In this document: positions 32,390 through 45,319 of the stretch, in pieces
Layout: each line of letters opens with the position of its first letter
How positions within the stretch are numbered: the first letter of the stretch is position 1
DNA from: Aquilonibacter sp963820185
GTDB lineage: Bacteria; Vulcanimicrobiota; Vulcanimicrobiia; Vulcanimicrobiales; Vulcanimicrobiaceae
Direction of reading: 5' to 3'
DNA length: 64,000 bases
Assembly (NCBI GenBank): GCA_963820185.1
Contig: CAWFYV010000007.1
Span: 186,001 to 250,000 of the forward strand
Notes under the pieces: model-generated
Told to the model about the DNA's origin: nothing
Database searches by the model: none
The model's input: the letters and a program-made list of their open reading frames with translations, nothing else
Translations under genes and position numbers: made by a program

Positions 32390-33331
32390 ATGGAACGAGT
32401 GATCATCATCGGATCGGGCCCGGCCGGGCTTACCGCCGCGATCTATGCGGCGCGCGCAAACCTTGCACCGCTTGTCCTCGCGGGCGGTCTTTACGGCGGG
32501 CAGTTGATGCTTACCACCGAGGTCGAGAACTACCCGGGCTTTCCCGAAGGCATCATGGGCCCCGATTTGATGATCAAGTTCCGCGAACAAGCCGAACGAT
32601 TCGGCGCGCGTATCGAGAACGTCGACGCAACTGCAGTCGATTTCTCGAAGCGCCCGTTCGTCGTCCGCACAGCCGACGAAGAGTTTCATGCGAAAACGGT
32701 GATCGTTGCGACCGGTGCGAGTGCGCGCTGGCTCGAGATTCCGGGCGAGGAGAAACTGCGCGGGCGCGGCGTCTCAACGTGCGCGACCTGCGACGGCGCG
32801 TTTTTCCGCGAGAAGCACATCGTGGTCGTCGGCGGTGGCGATTCCGCTATGGAAGAAGCGCTCTTTCTCACGCGCTTCGGCCGCCGTGTAACCGTGATTC
32901 ATCGTCGCGAAGGCTTGCGCGCGAGCAAAATCATGGGCGAGCGCGCGCGTTCGCACGACAAGATCGATTTCATCTGGAACACCGTCGTCGACGAGGTGCT
33001 CGGCGAAACGCACATGACCGGCCTCAAATTGCGTAACGTGCACGACAACAGCGTCTTGGAGTATGAAGCGGACGCGCTCTTCATTGCGATCGGGCACACG
33101 CCGAATACGGCGATCTTCCGCGACCAGCTCGATCTCGACGAGATGGGGTACATCGATTCGCCCGACGGCAGCTCGACCAACATCGACGGGGTCTTCGTCG
33201 CTGGCGACGTGAACGATATCCGCTACAAACAGGCGATTACCGCCGCTGGTTCGGGTTGTAGGGCCGCGATGGACGCCGAGCGCTACCTCGAGGCGATGGA
33301 GTTCGAGATCAAAGAGAGCGTAGCGAGCTAG
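32390..33331 (+). CDS. trxB: Thioredoxin reductase
   Basis: A 313-residue flavoprotein with FAD-binding IIIGSGPAGLTAAIYAARA, redox-active disulphide CATCDGAF (Cys131, Cys134), NADPH-binding VVVGGGDSAMEEA and the C-terminal VFVAGDVNDIRYKQAITAAG. It transfers electrons from NADPH to thioredoxin in the cytoplasm. ATG 32390 precedes the conserved N-terminal strand; the longer open frame upstream is a shadow of the divergent HTH-hydrolase gene. No thioredoxin gene is adjacent. Confidence 0.96.
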   Translation: MERVIIIGSGPAGLTAAIYAARANLAPLVLAGGLYGGQLMLTTEVENYPGFPEGIMGPDLMIKFREQAERFGARIENVDATAVDFSKRPFVVRTADEEFHAKTVIVATGASARWLEIPGEEKLRGRGVSTCATCDGAFFREKHIVVVGGGDSAMEEALFLTRFGRRVTVIHRREGLRASKIMGERARSHDKIDFIWNTVVDEVLGETHMTGLKLRNVHDNSVLEYEADALFIAIGHTPNTAIFRDQLDLDEMGYIDSPDGSSTNIDGVFVAGDVNDIRYKQAITAAGSGCRAAMDAERYLEAMEFEIKESVAS

Positions 33332-33339
33332 GAGACGCC

Positions 33340-33675
33340 CTAGTACAGGCGCGTGCCGTTGGGTACCGGATATTGCGGGCGAACGAGCACGACGTTGCCG
33401 TCAAGATCGTTCATGCCAAGCACCAGAACCTCGCTAATGAATCCGGCGATGCGCTTGGGTGGAAAATTTACCACTCCGCAGACTTGGGAACCGATCAGTT
33501 CATCGGCGCGATAGACGACGGTAATTTGTACTGAGGAGTTGCGCTCGCCGATCTCGGGACCGAAATCGATCCGCAGCTTGTAGGCAGGTTTGCGAGCTCC
33601 CTCGAGCGCCTGCGCACCGAGAATCGTGCCCGCGCGAACGTCGACGCGCGCGAAATCGTCATACGCGATCGTCAC
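33340..33675 (-). CDS. csaA: CsaA-like tRNA-binding domain protein
   Basis: A 111-residue OB-fold protein of the CsaA/EMAP II type: FARVDVRAGTILGAQALEG, YKLRIDFGPEIGERNSS, VCGVVNFPPKRIAGFISEVL and a C-terminal VVLVRPQYPVPNG. CsaA proteins bind tRNA or act as export-related chaperones. The GTG at 33675 overlaps the stop of the epimerase gene as GTGA. It is the last gene of a six-gene minus-strand operon. Confidence 0.88.
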   Translation of the reverse strand: MTIAYDDFARVDVRAGTILGAQALEGARKPAYKLRIDFGPEIGERNSSVQITVVYRADELIGSQVCGVVNFPPKRIAGFISEVLVLGMNDLDGNVVLVRPQYPVPNGTRLY

Positions 33676-34520
33676 TTGGGAACCAGTAAATCGCGTAACG
33701 CGTCGTCGAGTGTGGTGAAGCGAAACATATAGCCCGTCGCGAGCGTCCGCTGTGGAAGCACGCGCGCGCCGGTTAGGAGTATGTCGGCGCCCTCACCGAA
33801 CATCACACGCAGCGCAAGACTCGGGACCTTCGCGAATGCCGGCCGGTGCAATACCGTCGCGAGCGTCTTGGTGAACTCTTGGTTGGTCACCGGGTGCGGT
33901 GCGGTCGCGTTGAAGGTGCCGCTCGCGCCATCGAGCGCCATGCAATATATGCCGGTGACATCGTCGATATGCACCCACGAGAGCCACTGCTTCCCGCTCC
34001 CAAGCACGCCGGCAAAGCCGAGCTCGAACGATGGCAGCATCTTCAACAGCGCACCGCCGTCGCGCCCGAGCGCGACGCCCGTGCGCACGATCGCCACGCG
34101 CATGCCGAGCGTTGCGGCGCGCTCGGCTTCGCCCTCCCACGCCTCACAGACCTTACCGAGAAAATCGTCACCATGTCCGCTTATCTCGGTGTAGCTCGCG
34201 GTCTCGCTCGGCGGATAGTAGCCGACTGCGGAGGCGGAGATGTACGCTGCCGGGTGGGAGCTTCCGCGCGCAAGCGCATCGATCAGTGCACGAGTGCCGT
34301 CAACGCGACTGGCGCGAATGCGTTCCTTAGCCGCGCGCGTCCATCGCTGTGCCACCGGTTCGCCTGCAACATTGATGACGGCATCGCACGAGCGCACTGT
34401 CTCGGCGGCTGCGCGCGGGTCGCGCAACGATGCGCAAACGACCTCGTCGCCGCGTTCGGTCAGCACGGCACGTAGATGCTTACCGATGAAGCCCGAAGCG
34501 CCGACAAGTCCGACGCGCAT
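33672..34520 (-). CDS. TIGR01777-family NAD-dependent epimerase-like protein (YfcH/SulA)
   Basis: A 282-residue extended-SDR protein: RVGLVGASGFIGKHLRAVLT (nucleotide binding), INVAGEPVAQRWT, the catalytic-type region SASAVGYYPP, and the DUF1731-like C-terminus RVLPQRTLATGYMFRF. The reaction of this family is unknown. ATG 34520 lies 4 bases after the M28 peptidase stop and its own stop overlaps csaA, so it is translationally coupled. Confidence 0.88.
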   Translation of the reverse strand: MRVGLVGASGFIGKHLRAVLTERGDEVVCASLRDPRAAAETVRSCDAVINVAGEPVAQRWTRAAKERIRASRVDGTRALIDALARGSSHPAAYISASAVGYYPPSETASYTEISGHGDDFLGKVCEAWEGEAERAATLGMRVAIVRTGVALGRDGGALLKMLPSFELGFAGVLGSGKQWLSWVHIDDVTGIYCMALDGASGTFNATAPHPVTNQEFTKTLATVLHRPAFAKVPSLALRVMFGEGADILLTGARVLPQRTLATGYMFRFTTLDDALRDLLVPK

Positions 34521-34524
34521 GCTC

Positions 34525-36342
34525 TTACCGCATCGTCGCCGCTGCGACGGTGCTTGTGATATTGTCGAGCTCGTTCACCGCGCGTCCGACCGCTGCCGAG
34601 ATCGCCGCCGCGTTACCGCTATTTAGCGCGTCGCTGATCAGCGGCAATGGAACGGCAGCGTAGCCGTTACGACCGTAGGCGAGTTTGTCGAGCTGGTGCA
34701 CGACGCCGATTTCGGTGTTGCCGTTCATACCGCGATGATCGGTGATCGCCGCCTGTCTTCCAAAGCGATTGATCGCCGCGAATAATGGACTGAGATCTTT
34801 GATGTGCGTTCCGGCTATCGCTTGCGCGCCATTGGCGAGGGTCGCCGCGTACGGCGTGAGATGATAGGGCACGATGCCGCTTGCGAGGCGCATCGTGAGG
34901 AGCGCAACGAGCTGCGAGATCGCGCGGTGATTGACGAAGCCCGGATCGGCTTGCGTCTGCGCGTACTCGAGGTCGTCAAAGTCGGAGTGATAGACGCCGA
35001 AAACGCCGTGGAAACCGACTTGTACGATCGGGATGCCGATCTCGTAGAGGAACGGCTCGAAATCCGAGCCACCGCCCGGTCCGCGCACTGTGATGGTGCG
35101 CGACTGCCTCGACCAGCGGTTGTAGAGCGTTTGCGAGGGCAGCGCCGGATCCTTGATCGCTTCCGTTGCTGGAACGATTGCGTCGCGCAGCGCGTCGGCT
35201 GCACTTGCGCCGAAGGTTTGACCGGTCGCGATCTCGTCCTCGTTGATGTACGCGATGCAGCCGCTCGAGAGCTCTCCCGCATGCGTGTGCACGAACGACG
35301 TCGAGCCGACCTCGCCGATCTCCTCGCCGTCGAATCCGACGACCACGATCGAAAAGCGTGGACGCCAGCCGCTGCGGTAGAGCGCGCCAAGCGCGCGTGC
35401 CGCCTGAACGACGACCGATGTTCCCGAACCGTTGTCGGTAACGCCGTACACCCACGCATCGCGGTGCGCGCCGATCACTACGCTGTGCGTGGGATCCATT
35501 CCGGGGAGCACGCCCACCGTGTTCCAGAGATTCACGCTGTGCTTTACGTCCATGTGCACGGTGAGCCGGAACGGCACGCGGCTGATGCCATAAGAGATCG
35601 TTGCGAGCACGCGCCGCGCAACCAGAGCGTTCACCGGCAGCGTCGGAATCGAGATCGCGCCCTCGATCAACGCGCCGCGTTGCACCGAGCCGAGCGGGCG
35701 ATACGGCCCATCGGGATACGCGGGTCCACTGGCTGAGCCGGTTGGCGACGCGGGATCGTCGAAGAAAATGACGCCACTTGCCCCGTGATCTTGCGCGCGC
35801 TTGGCGAGATCGCCACGAAATTGTGCGCCGTAGCGAATCAGCGCGATGCGCGTGCGCACGTCGACACCCTTTGCTGCTAGCGCCTTGTAGTCAGCCTCTA
35901 GTCCGCTCCCGGCATCAACGACGTTGGCAATGGCAACACCGCTACCGCTCCACGCATTGAACGGGGGGCCGGCATCGCGGCGCGTGGCGTCGGGATCCTG
36001 CGCAATGGGCACCTCACCCAGTTTGTACTTGATCCAGTACGGGTTCTCAAATTCTTCGAGCGCGGTCTGCTGGTGAAAGGGCACATCGTGCGTGAACGTT
36101 TCAAGCGTGGCATTGAACCCAGCGGCGGCAAGCTCGTCGCGCATCCACTGCGCGATATGGTGGTCGCCCGGCGTCGACGCATAGTGGGATTCGTGGTTGA
36201 TCCGCACCGCGTCGGCCTGCGAGGCGGCCGCGGTGATCGAGTCGATCAAGAGTTGCTCGTCGGCGCGCTGGTCAGCGCGCGCGGGACCGGGCAATATGCA
36301 AATGAGGCTGGCGCACAGGAGCGCGGCGATCGTTCGAGTCAG
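34525..36342 (-). CDS. Secreted M28-family peptidase (glutamate carboxypeptidase II-like)
   Basis: A protein of about 605 residues. It has an M28 zinc-peptidase domain with HRDAWVYGVTDNGSGT (His and bridging Asp), DGEEIGEVGS (catalytic Glu pair), INEDE and YHSDFDDLEY (last His), and an inserted protease-associated domain near residues 125-280. This is the layout of glutamate carboxypeptidase II. The signal peptide TRTIAALLCASLIC...ARA lies upstream of the first canonical in-frame codon (TTG 36294). The best start is a CTG at 36342, preceded by GGAGG with a 10-base gap. It probably releases amino acids from exported-side peptides. Confidence 0.85.
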   Translation of the reverse strand: MTRTIAALLCASLICILPGPARADQRADEQLLIDSITAAASQADAVRINHESHYASTPGDHHIAQWMRDELAAAGFNATLETFTHDVPFHQQTALEEFENPYWIKYKLGEVPIAQDPDATRRDAGPPFNAWSGSGVAIANVVDAGSGLEADYKALAAKGVDVRTRIALIRYGAQFRGDLAKRAQDHGASGVIFFDDPASPTGSASGPAYPDGPYRPLGSVQRGALIEGAISIPTLPVNALVARRVLATISYGISRVPFRLTVHMDVKHSVNLWNTVGVLPGMDPTHSVVIGAHRDAWVYGVTDNGSGTSVVVQAARALGALYRSGWRPRFSIVVVGFDGEEIGEVGSTSFVHTHAGELSSGCIAYINEDEIATGQTFGASAADALRDAIVPATEAIKDPALPSQTLYNRWSRQSRTITVRGPGGGSDFEPFLYEIGIPIVQVGFHGVFGVYHSDFDDLEYAQTQADPGFVNHRAISQLVALLTMRLASGIVPYHLTPYAATLANGAQAIAGTHIKDLSPLFAAINRFGRQAAITDHRGMNGNTEIGVVHQLDKLAYGRNGYAAVPLPLISDALNSGNAAAISAAVGRAVNELDNITSTVAAATMR

Positions 36343-36364
36343 TGGATTAGCCCTCCATGGTGGT

Positions 36365-37429
36365 CTAAGCGTTCGTGCGCAGGAGCGCCCGAGCCTCGCG
36401 CTCGAGGCCCTGCGCCGCCACCTTGGGGTGGCTCAGATAGAAGAGCGTCATTACGTCGAGGACAAACCGATGCGCCCGGTCGCCGGGCAGCACGCGTAAG
36501 CGCGCTTTGGCCGCGTCAAAGAGGCTCCGGACGCGCCGGCGTAGTGCCGCTGCGCCGCCGTAGACGTGGGTAAAGTTCAACTCGCCGTGTTCGCGGTCTT
36601 CGGCTTGATCGATGAACGCGTCGAGTAATACGTGCAGCGCGCTCACGTACGGGAAATAGGCATCGTAGGTGCCGGCGATGGCATCGCGGCGGCCCAGAAA
36701 AGCTTCGTACAGCGGACCGTACACGTGAAATTGCGAGCCGGCTGCCGAGGCGAATTCGTGCCAATCGATATCGGCGTAGCGTTCCCGATGGCGCTCGTAC
36801 CAGGCCACGCACCGCTGTTCGCGTTCTCCCGCCGGATAGTGTTTATGCGTTTGCATCTCACCGTAGAGCGTCGCGGCTTGGGCAAAGTGGGGGCCGAGCA
36901 GATCGAGATGCGGTGCATGCGCGAGGGCTTGCTGCGTACGGCGCACGAGATCGCGCAAATACCCGCCATCGTCACCCGCAGGGCCGCGCGCATAGTAGTC
37001 GCGCAGCGGCGCCTGCGGATCGAGCGCGTCGCCAATCGCTAGGTGGAGTACGGGATAGGCTTCGACGCCGACCTCGGGGTGGCGATCGCAAAGATTGTCA
37101 AGATAATCGTAGATCGTCTCGAGCGGCGCAACGATAGCGACGTACTTGCGCGCTGCATCGGGAGGAAGAAAGGTCGCGAGGATACAGGCACCGGCAACAT
37201 GATAGGCCTTGCGGTCGACGCTCGAAAGCGCTTCGGCGCGCAACTGCGGGTCGGGAATCGTCTGCGCACGTTCGCGGATGGTTTCGAGCGCCGCGGCCGA
37301 GAGCGGGACGATGCGTGTCATGAACCGGATCAACTCGAGCGCCGTGGCCGGACCGCCGGCAAAGAGCGAACGCAGTCGTTCCGGGCTACCGAGCACCGTG
37401 CGCAATGCGAAGGCGATGTCACCGAGCAT
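36365..37429 (-). CDS. YtpB-type terpene synthase (tetraprenyl-beta-curcumene synthase family, DUF2600)
   Basis: A 354-residue, all-helical protein with the YtpB/DUF2600 motifs APLETIYDYLDNLCDR near residue 103, and YVSALHVLLDAFIDQAEDRE near 262, followed by GELNFTHVY. The aspartates in these motifs are likely metal-diphosphate ligands. In Bacillus the enzyme cyclises C35 heptaprenyl diphosphate to a sesquarterpene. ATG 37429 follows glcE by 12 bases and the M28 peptidase follows after 22. No prenyl-diphosphate synthase or squalene-hopene cyclase is in the window, so the substrate length is open. Confidence 0.85.
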   Translation of the reverse strand: MLGDIAFALRTVLGSPERLRSLFAGGPATALELIRFMTRIVPLSAAALETIRERAQTIPDPQLRAEALSSVDRKAYHVAGACILATFLPPDAARKYVAIVAPLETIYDYLDNLCDRHPEVGVEAYPVLHLAIGDALDPQAPLRDYYARGPAGDDGGYLRDLVRRTQQALAHAPHLDLLGPHFAQAATLYGEMQTHKHYPAGEREQRCVAWYERHRERYADIDWHEFASAAGSQFHVYGPLYEAFLGRRDAIAGTYDAYFPYVSALHVLLDAFIDQAEDREHGELNFTHVYGGAAALRRRVRSLFDAAKARLRVLPGDRAHRFVLDVMTLFYLSHPKVAAQGLEREARALLRTNA

Positions 37430-37441
37430 GTTAGTGGCGCC

Positions 37442-38635
37442 TTACAGTCCCGCGACGAAGCGCCCGGGATTGAGGATCCGCGCCGGGTCAAAACGGGCTT
37501 TCAATTCGCGCATGCGCTCGAGACCCTCGGGCGGCTCGCCCCAGACGTTGAGCGAGGCCCGGTGCGGATGATTGCCCGCGATGACGATCGCGCGCGGTTC
37601 CGTATCGTGCAGGGCGTCGTCGAACATTTCGATCTTTCCCCCGAATGCGCGCGCATCGAGGTCGTTGACGCGGAAAAGCAAATCGCCGTTCATCGCATCG
37701 ACGATTGTATCGGAGCGAAGCTCGAAGCGCTCGGCCAGCGTTTTGCAGGCATCGGCACGCGGCAGGACGTCGTCGGGAAATGCCGCGATGCGATAGGTGA
37801 TCGACCGCTCGCCGAGCGCTGCGATGTAGGCGTCGAGGATGCGCTCGAAGGATTCGCGCGCGCCCGCATCCACGACACGTGTGTCGGGCACGCCTGCGCG
37901 GCCCATCGCGGAGCGAAGGTCGCGCGTCGCGCGTTGCACCACGCTCTGCGAGCCCTCGAGCAATACCGACAGCCGCCCTTCATCGCCATCGTCACCATCG
38001 AGGGATCCGTGATGGCCGTCGATCCAGAACGCGGCCGAAGGGGCGATTGGGAGTTGTTCAAACTGCGCGAGTGCGCGCTCGCGCGTACCTTCGGGCAGAC
38101 GCAAATGAAACATGCGTGCGACGGGTTGCGCGGCGATCGTTTTGAGGTTGATCTGCACGAGTACCGCGAGCGTGCCGAACGAGCCGACGTAAAGCCGGCT
38201 CATATCGTAGCCCGACACGTTCTTGACCACCATGCCTCCAGCGTGCGCGATTGAGCCGTCGGGCAACACCGCAATCGAGCCGATGACAAAGTCGCGCGGT
38301 CGTCCATAGAGGTGGCGGCGTGGTCCAAGCCAGCCGGCGGCGAGCGTGCCGCCGACGGTTGCGTCTACGGCACGTGGCGCATCGAAAGGCACGTGCGTGC
38401 CATGCTTTGCGAGCCGTGTTGCGAGCGTACGCAACGTGACGCCGCTTTGTACGGCGATCGTCAAGTCGTCGGGCGCGTCCTCAACGATCTCGTTGAGCTC
38501 GGTGGTCGAGAGCGTCACGTCGGTGTGCAACGGCGTATGCCCCATGCCGCGCAACGTGTTGCCGCCTTTGACGACCACGGCGCGACGCTCGCGCGTGCAG
38601 GTAGCAAGAAGCTCGGCGATGGCTTCGATCTTCAT
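37442..38635 (-). CDS. glcE: Glycolate oxidase subunit GlcE (FAD-binding)
   Basis: A 397-residue FAD-linked oxidase-type protein: VVVKGGNTLRGMGHTPLHTD at the N-terminus, VDATVGGTLAAGWLGPRRHLYG in the FAD-binding domain, and the C-terminal FDPARILNPGRFVAGL. It works with GlcD to oxidise glycolate to glyoxylate at the membrane. Start ATG 38635 overlaps the glcD stop (ATGA). The iron-sulphur subunit GlcF, which usually follows, is absent: a terpene synthase gene comes next. Confidence 0.9.
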   Translation of the reverse strand: MKIEAIAELLATCTRERRAVVVKGGNTLRGMGHTPLHTDVTLSTTELNEIVEDAPDDLTIAVQSGVTLRTLATRLAKHGTHVPFDAPRAVDATVGGTLAAGWLGPRRHLYGRPRDFVIGSIAVLPDGSIAHAGGMVVKNVSGYDMSRLYVGSFGTLAVLVQINLKTIAAQPVARMFHLRLPEGTRERALAQFEQLPIAPSAAFWIDGHHGSLDGDDGDEGRLSVLLEGSQSVVQRATRDLRSAMGRAGVPDTRVVDAGARESFERILDAYIAALGERSITYRIAAFPDDVLPRADACKTLAERFELRSDTIVDAMNGDLLFRVNDLDARAFGGKIEMFDDALHDTEPRAIVIAGNHPHRASLNVWGEPPEGLERMRELKARFDPARILNPGRFVAGL

Positions 38636-40020
38636 CCGACCGGCACGACCTCCGCGCAGCGAACGCCCGCGGGGAAGATCTTCTCGGGATTGAAGGCACG
38701 GTGCGGATCGAAGACCTCGCGCACGCGTGCCATCGCGGCGAGATCCTCGGTAGTATAGATCGCGGTCATAGCCTCGCGTTTCTCGTAGCCGATGCCGTGT
38801 TCGCCCGAGACCGTTCCGCCCAGATCGACGGCCATGCGCAAGATCTCGTTACCGGATTCAATCACCGCGGCGACCTGTTTTTTGTCGCGCTTGTCGTAGC
38901 AGATCAGCGGATGCAAGTTGCCGTCGCCGGCATGGAAGACATTGGCCATGGTCAACCGGTACTCGCGTGCAATCCGTTCGACCGTATGGAGCGCTTGCGG
39001 GAGGACGCTGCGACGCACGCAGACATCTTGCACGTAGTAATTTGGCGCGAGCCGGCCCATCGCGCCTGCCGCGCCTTTGCGCCCAGCCCAGAGCGCATCG
39101 CGTTCCACTTGCGTGCGAGCGCTGCGCCACGAGTTTGCGCCATGCTCGCGCGCGATTCGCGCGATCTCGCTCTCGCAGGCGTTCATATCATCTTCGGGTC
39201 CCGCGTGCTCGATAAGGAGAACCGCGCCCGCGTCGGTAGGATAGCCGGCGTGAAACGCCGTCTCGACCGCGCGCGTTGCGACGGCGTCCATCATCTCGAG
39301 CGCGGTCGGCACGATGCCGGCGGCGATGATCGCCGAGACCGCGTCCGAGGCCGAATCGACATCGGAAAACGTGGCGAGCCAGACGCGCACCGCTTCGGGC
39401 GATCGCAGTAGGCGAACCCACGCCGCGGTGACCAGCCCAAGTGTTCCTTCGCTGCCGACAAACGCGGCGGTAAGGTCGTAACCGGGTCGATCGAGATCGG
39501 TTGTGAAGACTTCGCCGCAATCGTCGACGATCTCGAGTGCGAGCACGTGGTTGATCGTGGTTCCGTAGGAGAGACAGTGCGGACCACCGGCGTTGGTGGC
39601 GATGTTTCCGCCGATCGTCGAGATGCTTTGCGAGGATGGATCGGGCGCGTAAAACAAGCCGTCGTGCGCGGTTGCATGCGAAAGGTCGAGGTTGATGAGC
39701 CCGGGTTGCACGCGCGCCCGGCGCCGCGCAGGTTCGTATGCGAGCACGCGGTTCATACGCGCAAACGAAACGACGATGCCGCCGGCGATCGGCACCGCGC
39801 CTCCGCACAAGCCGGTTCCCGCGCCGCGCGCCACAATCGGTTCGCCGCAGTCGCGCGCGATCTTTACAACCGCACTTACTTCGCGTGTGCTTGCCGGAAG
39901 CACGACGGCCGTGGGAAGTCGCCCTTCGGTGTACGCATCGAACGAATACGCACGCAGATCCTCGGGCGCAGATTTTACGGCGTCCGTGCCAAGCGCGTCG
40001 ACCAATCGCTCCTGGAGCAT
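38632..40020 (-). CDS. glcD: Glycolate oxidase subunit GlcD (FAD-linked)
   Basis: A 462-residue flavin oxidoreductase of the GlcD/D-lactate dehydrogenase family: PIVARGAGTGLCGGAVPIAG, the FAD-binding SISTIGGNIATNAGGPHCLS, FVGSEGTLGLVT, NVFHAGDGNLHPLICYD, and GTVSGEHGIGYEKREAM with C-terminal DPHRAFNPEKIFP. ATG 40020 (MLQERLVDALG) fits the family length; the upstream open frame lacks homology. It is first in a six-gene minus-strand operon. Confidence 0.92.
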   Translation of the reverse strand: MLQERLVDALGTDAVKSAPEDLRAYSFDAYTEGRLPTAVVLPASTREVSAVVKIARDCGEPIVARGAGTGLCGGAVPIAGGIVVSFARMNRVLAYEPARRRARVQPGLINLDLSHATAHDGLFYAPDPSSQSISTIGGNIATNAGGPHCLSYGTTINHVLALEIVDDCGEVFTTDLDRPGYDLTAAFVGSEGTLGLVTAAWVRLLRSPEAVRVWLATFSDVDSASDAVSAIIAAGIVPTALEMMDAVATRAVETAFHAGYPTDAGAVLLIEHAGPEDDMNACESEIARIAREHGANSWRSARTQVERDALWAGRKGAAGAMGRLAPNYYVQDVCVRRSVLPQALHTVERIAREYRLTMANVFHAGDGNLHPLICYDKRDKKQVAAVIESGNEILRMAVDLGGTVSGEHGIGYEKREAMTAIYTTEDLAAMARVREVFDPHRAFNPEKIFPAGVRCAEVVPVG

Positions 40021-40080
40021 CCCAGGCTGACTTTGGGTGAGCAGGAAGCGAGGCCTGCCCACGACAACGCCCAACCAAGC

Positions 40081-40599
40081 GTGTTCTTTTTCAAGAAGAA
40101 AAAAGGTGATGCGGCTAAGGATGACGTGGCGGCGAAATCAAAAACGCCGCAAAAGCGCTCGTCATTTCGCATGCCGGTCGAGTTCGACGTCATGTATACG
40201 TTGCGCGGGCGCCCGGGCCGCCGCCACGGCCGTGCAAACGACCTATCGGCCGGTGGCTTGCGCCTCTCGACCGACGAGGACCTCGTCCGAAACTCCATAC
40301 TCGATCTTGATTTTCAGTTGCCCGATGAGTTCGTCAGCGAGCTCACGATAGAAAAGGAAGTCTTTAAGCAGACGCCGTTCGGACTGCGTCCCGAAACGGT
40401 GAAGAGCGCCCCCGCGTCGTTCGCGCCAATGCGCATGAGCGCGACGGTCCTCTCGACCTTCTACGTGCCGGCGACAAAAGCGCTCGCGCACGGCACAAAG
40501 TTCATCGACGTTCCAGAGGACGTGCACGAAGAATTGAACCGCTTCATTCACCTCTGGCAGCTGCACCAAATACGCCTCCGCGCCGAATCACTCCAGTAG
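40081..40599 (+). CDS. PilZ-domain protein, probable c-di-GMP receptor
   Basis: A 172-residue protein starting at GTG 40081 with a very basic N-terminus (FFFKKKKGD). The PilZ motifs KRSSFRMP (RxxxR) and NDLSAGGLRL (N/DxSxxG) are both present, so c-di-GMP binding is likely. The C-terminal half carries a second beta region and a helical tail (EELNRFIHLWQLHQIRLRAE). The Shine-Dalgarno is weak. It diverges from glcD and converges with gltB one base away. No cyclase is in the window. Confidence 0.85.
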   Translation: MFFFKKKKGDAAKDDVAAKSKTPQKRSSFRMPVEFDVMYTLRGRPGRRHGRANDLSAGGLRLSTDEDLVRNSILDLDFQLPDEFVSELTIEKEVFKQTPFGLRPETVKSAPASFAPMRMSATVLSTFYVPATKALAHGTKFIDVPEDVHEELNRFIHLWQLHQIRLRAESLQ

Positions 40600-40600
40600 G

Positions 40601-44824
<4,224 letters not shown>

Positions 44825-44929
44825 GCCCAACTATACGACAGCGGCACCGCTCTTGTATAGTCCGGCCGCCCGACGCTTTACCGGGTGGCTAATGCCGTGT
44901 GCTCGGCCGTAGCGTACGATTAATCCACG

Positions 44930-45247
44930 ATGACTCAGCATAACCTAGCATTTGTCACAGGTCATGCACGCGGAAGCGAGCCGCTCGATGCGGTCTTGGT
45001 CGCGCAGGTCGAACGCTACGTGGCGGCCGGCCGAAGAAACATCGTTGTCGTCATGGACACGTTCCCCAATCTCGAGGAAGCGACGATCGCGGCGCTGCAA
45101 GGGCTGCTGCGCCGCGCATCGGAGCTGCAAGCGCGCGTAACCTGCGTCGCGCTCGAAGATCGCATTGTCACTGCCTTGCGTGCCGCGCCGCTCGCCGATT
45201 CGCTGAACATCATTCGGCGCGTTGACGAGCTTCCCGGCGCAGCCTAG
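44930..45247 (+). CDS. STAS-like domain protein (anti-sigma factor antagonist fold)
   Basis: A 105-residue protein with the alternating beta-alpha pattern of a STAS domain: RNIVVVMDTFPNLEEATIAA, LQGLLRRASELQARVTCVAL, then DSLNIIRRVDELPGAA. The usual phosphorylatable Ser after the central strand is not clear (the loop reads TFPNLEEAT). It may be a regulatory or scaffolding STAS protein rather than a classic SpoIIAA. It is divergent from gltB across 105 bases. Confidence 0.65.
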   Translation: MTQHNLAFVTGHARGSEPLDAVLVAQVERYVAAGRRNIVVVMDTFPNLEEATIAALQGLLRRASELQARVTCVALEDRIVTALRAAPLADSLNIIRRVDELPGAA

Positions 45248-45270
45248 TAAAGCAGATAGCGGCTCCAGTC

Positions 45271-45305
45271 TGTCACCCTGAGGTGCGAGCGTAGCGAGCC
45301 TCGAA
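45271..45305. repeat. Intergenic repeat copy A
   Basis: This 35-base element begins TGTCACCCTGAG and ends GTAGCGAGCCTCGAA. The reverse complement of 46024-46059 has the same layout: TGTCATCCCGAG, a GTAGCGA core and a terminal TCGA. The two copies face each other across about 720 bases. Similar TGTCA...GCGTAGCGA...TCGA elements recur in intergenic DNA of many uncultured bacteria. Confidence 0.7.
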
Positions 45306-45319
45306 CGGTGGCGCTGTAC

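Noticed and set aside
37043..38254. 403-codon plus-strand frame opposite the terpene synthase and glcE
   Set aside because: It spans two real genes on the minus strand, with no Shine-Dalgarno or domain.
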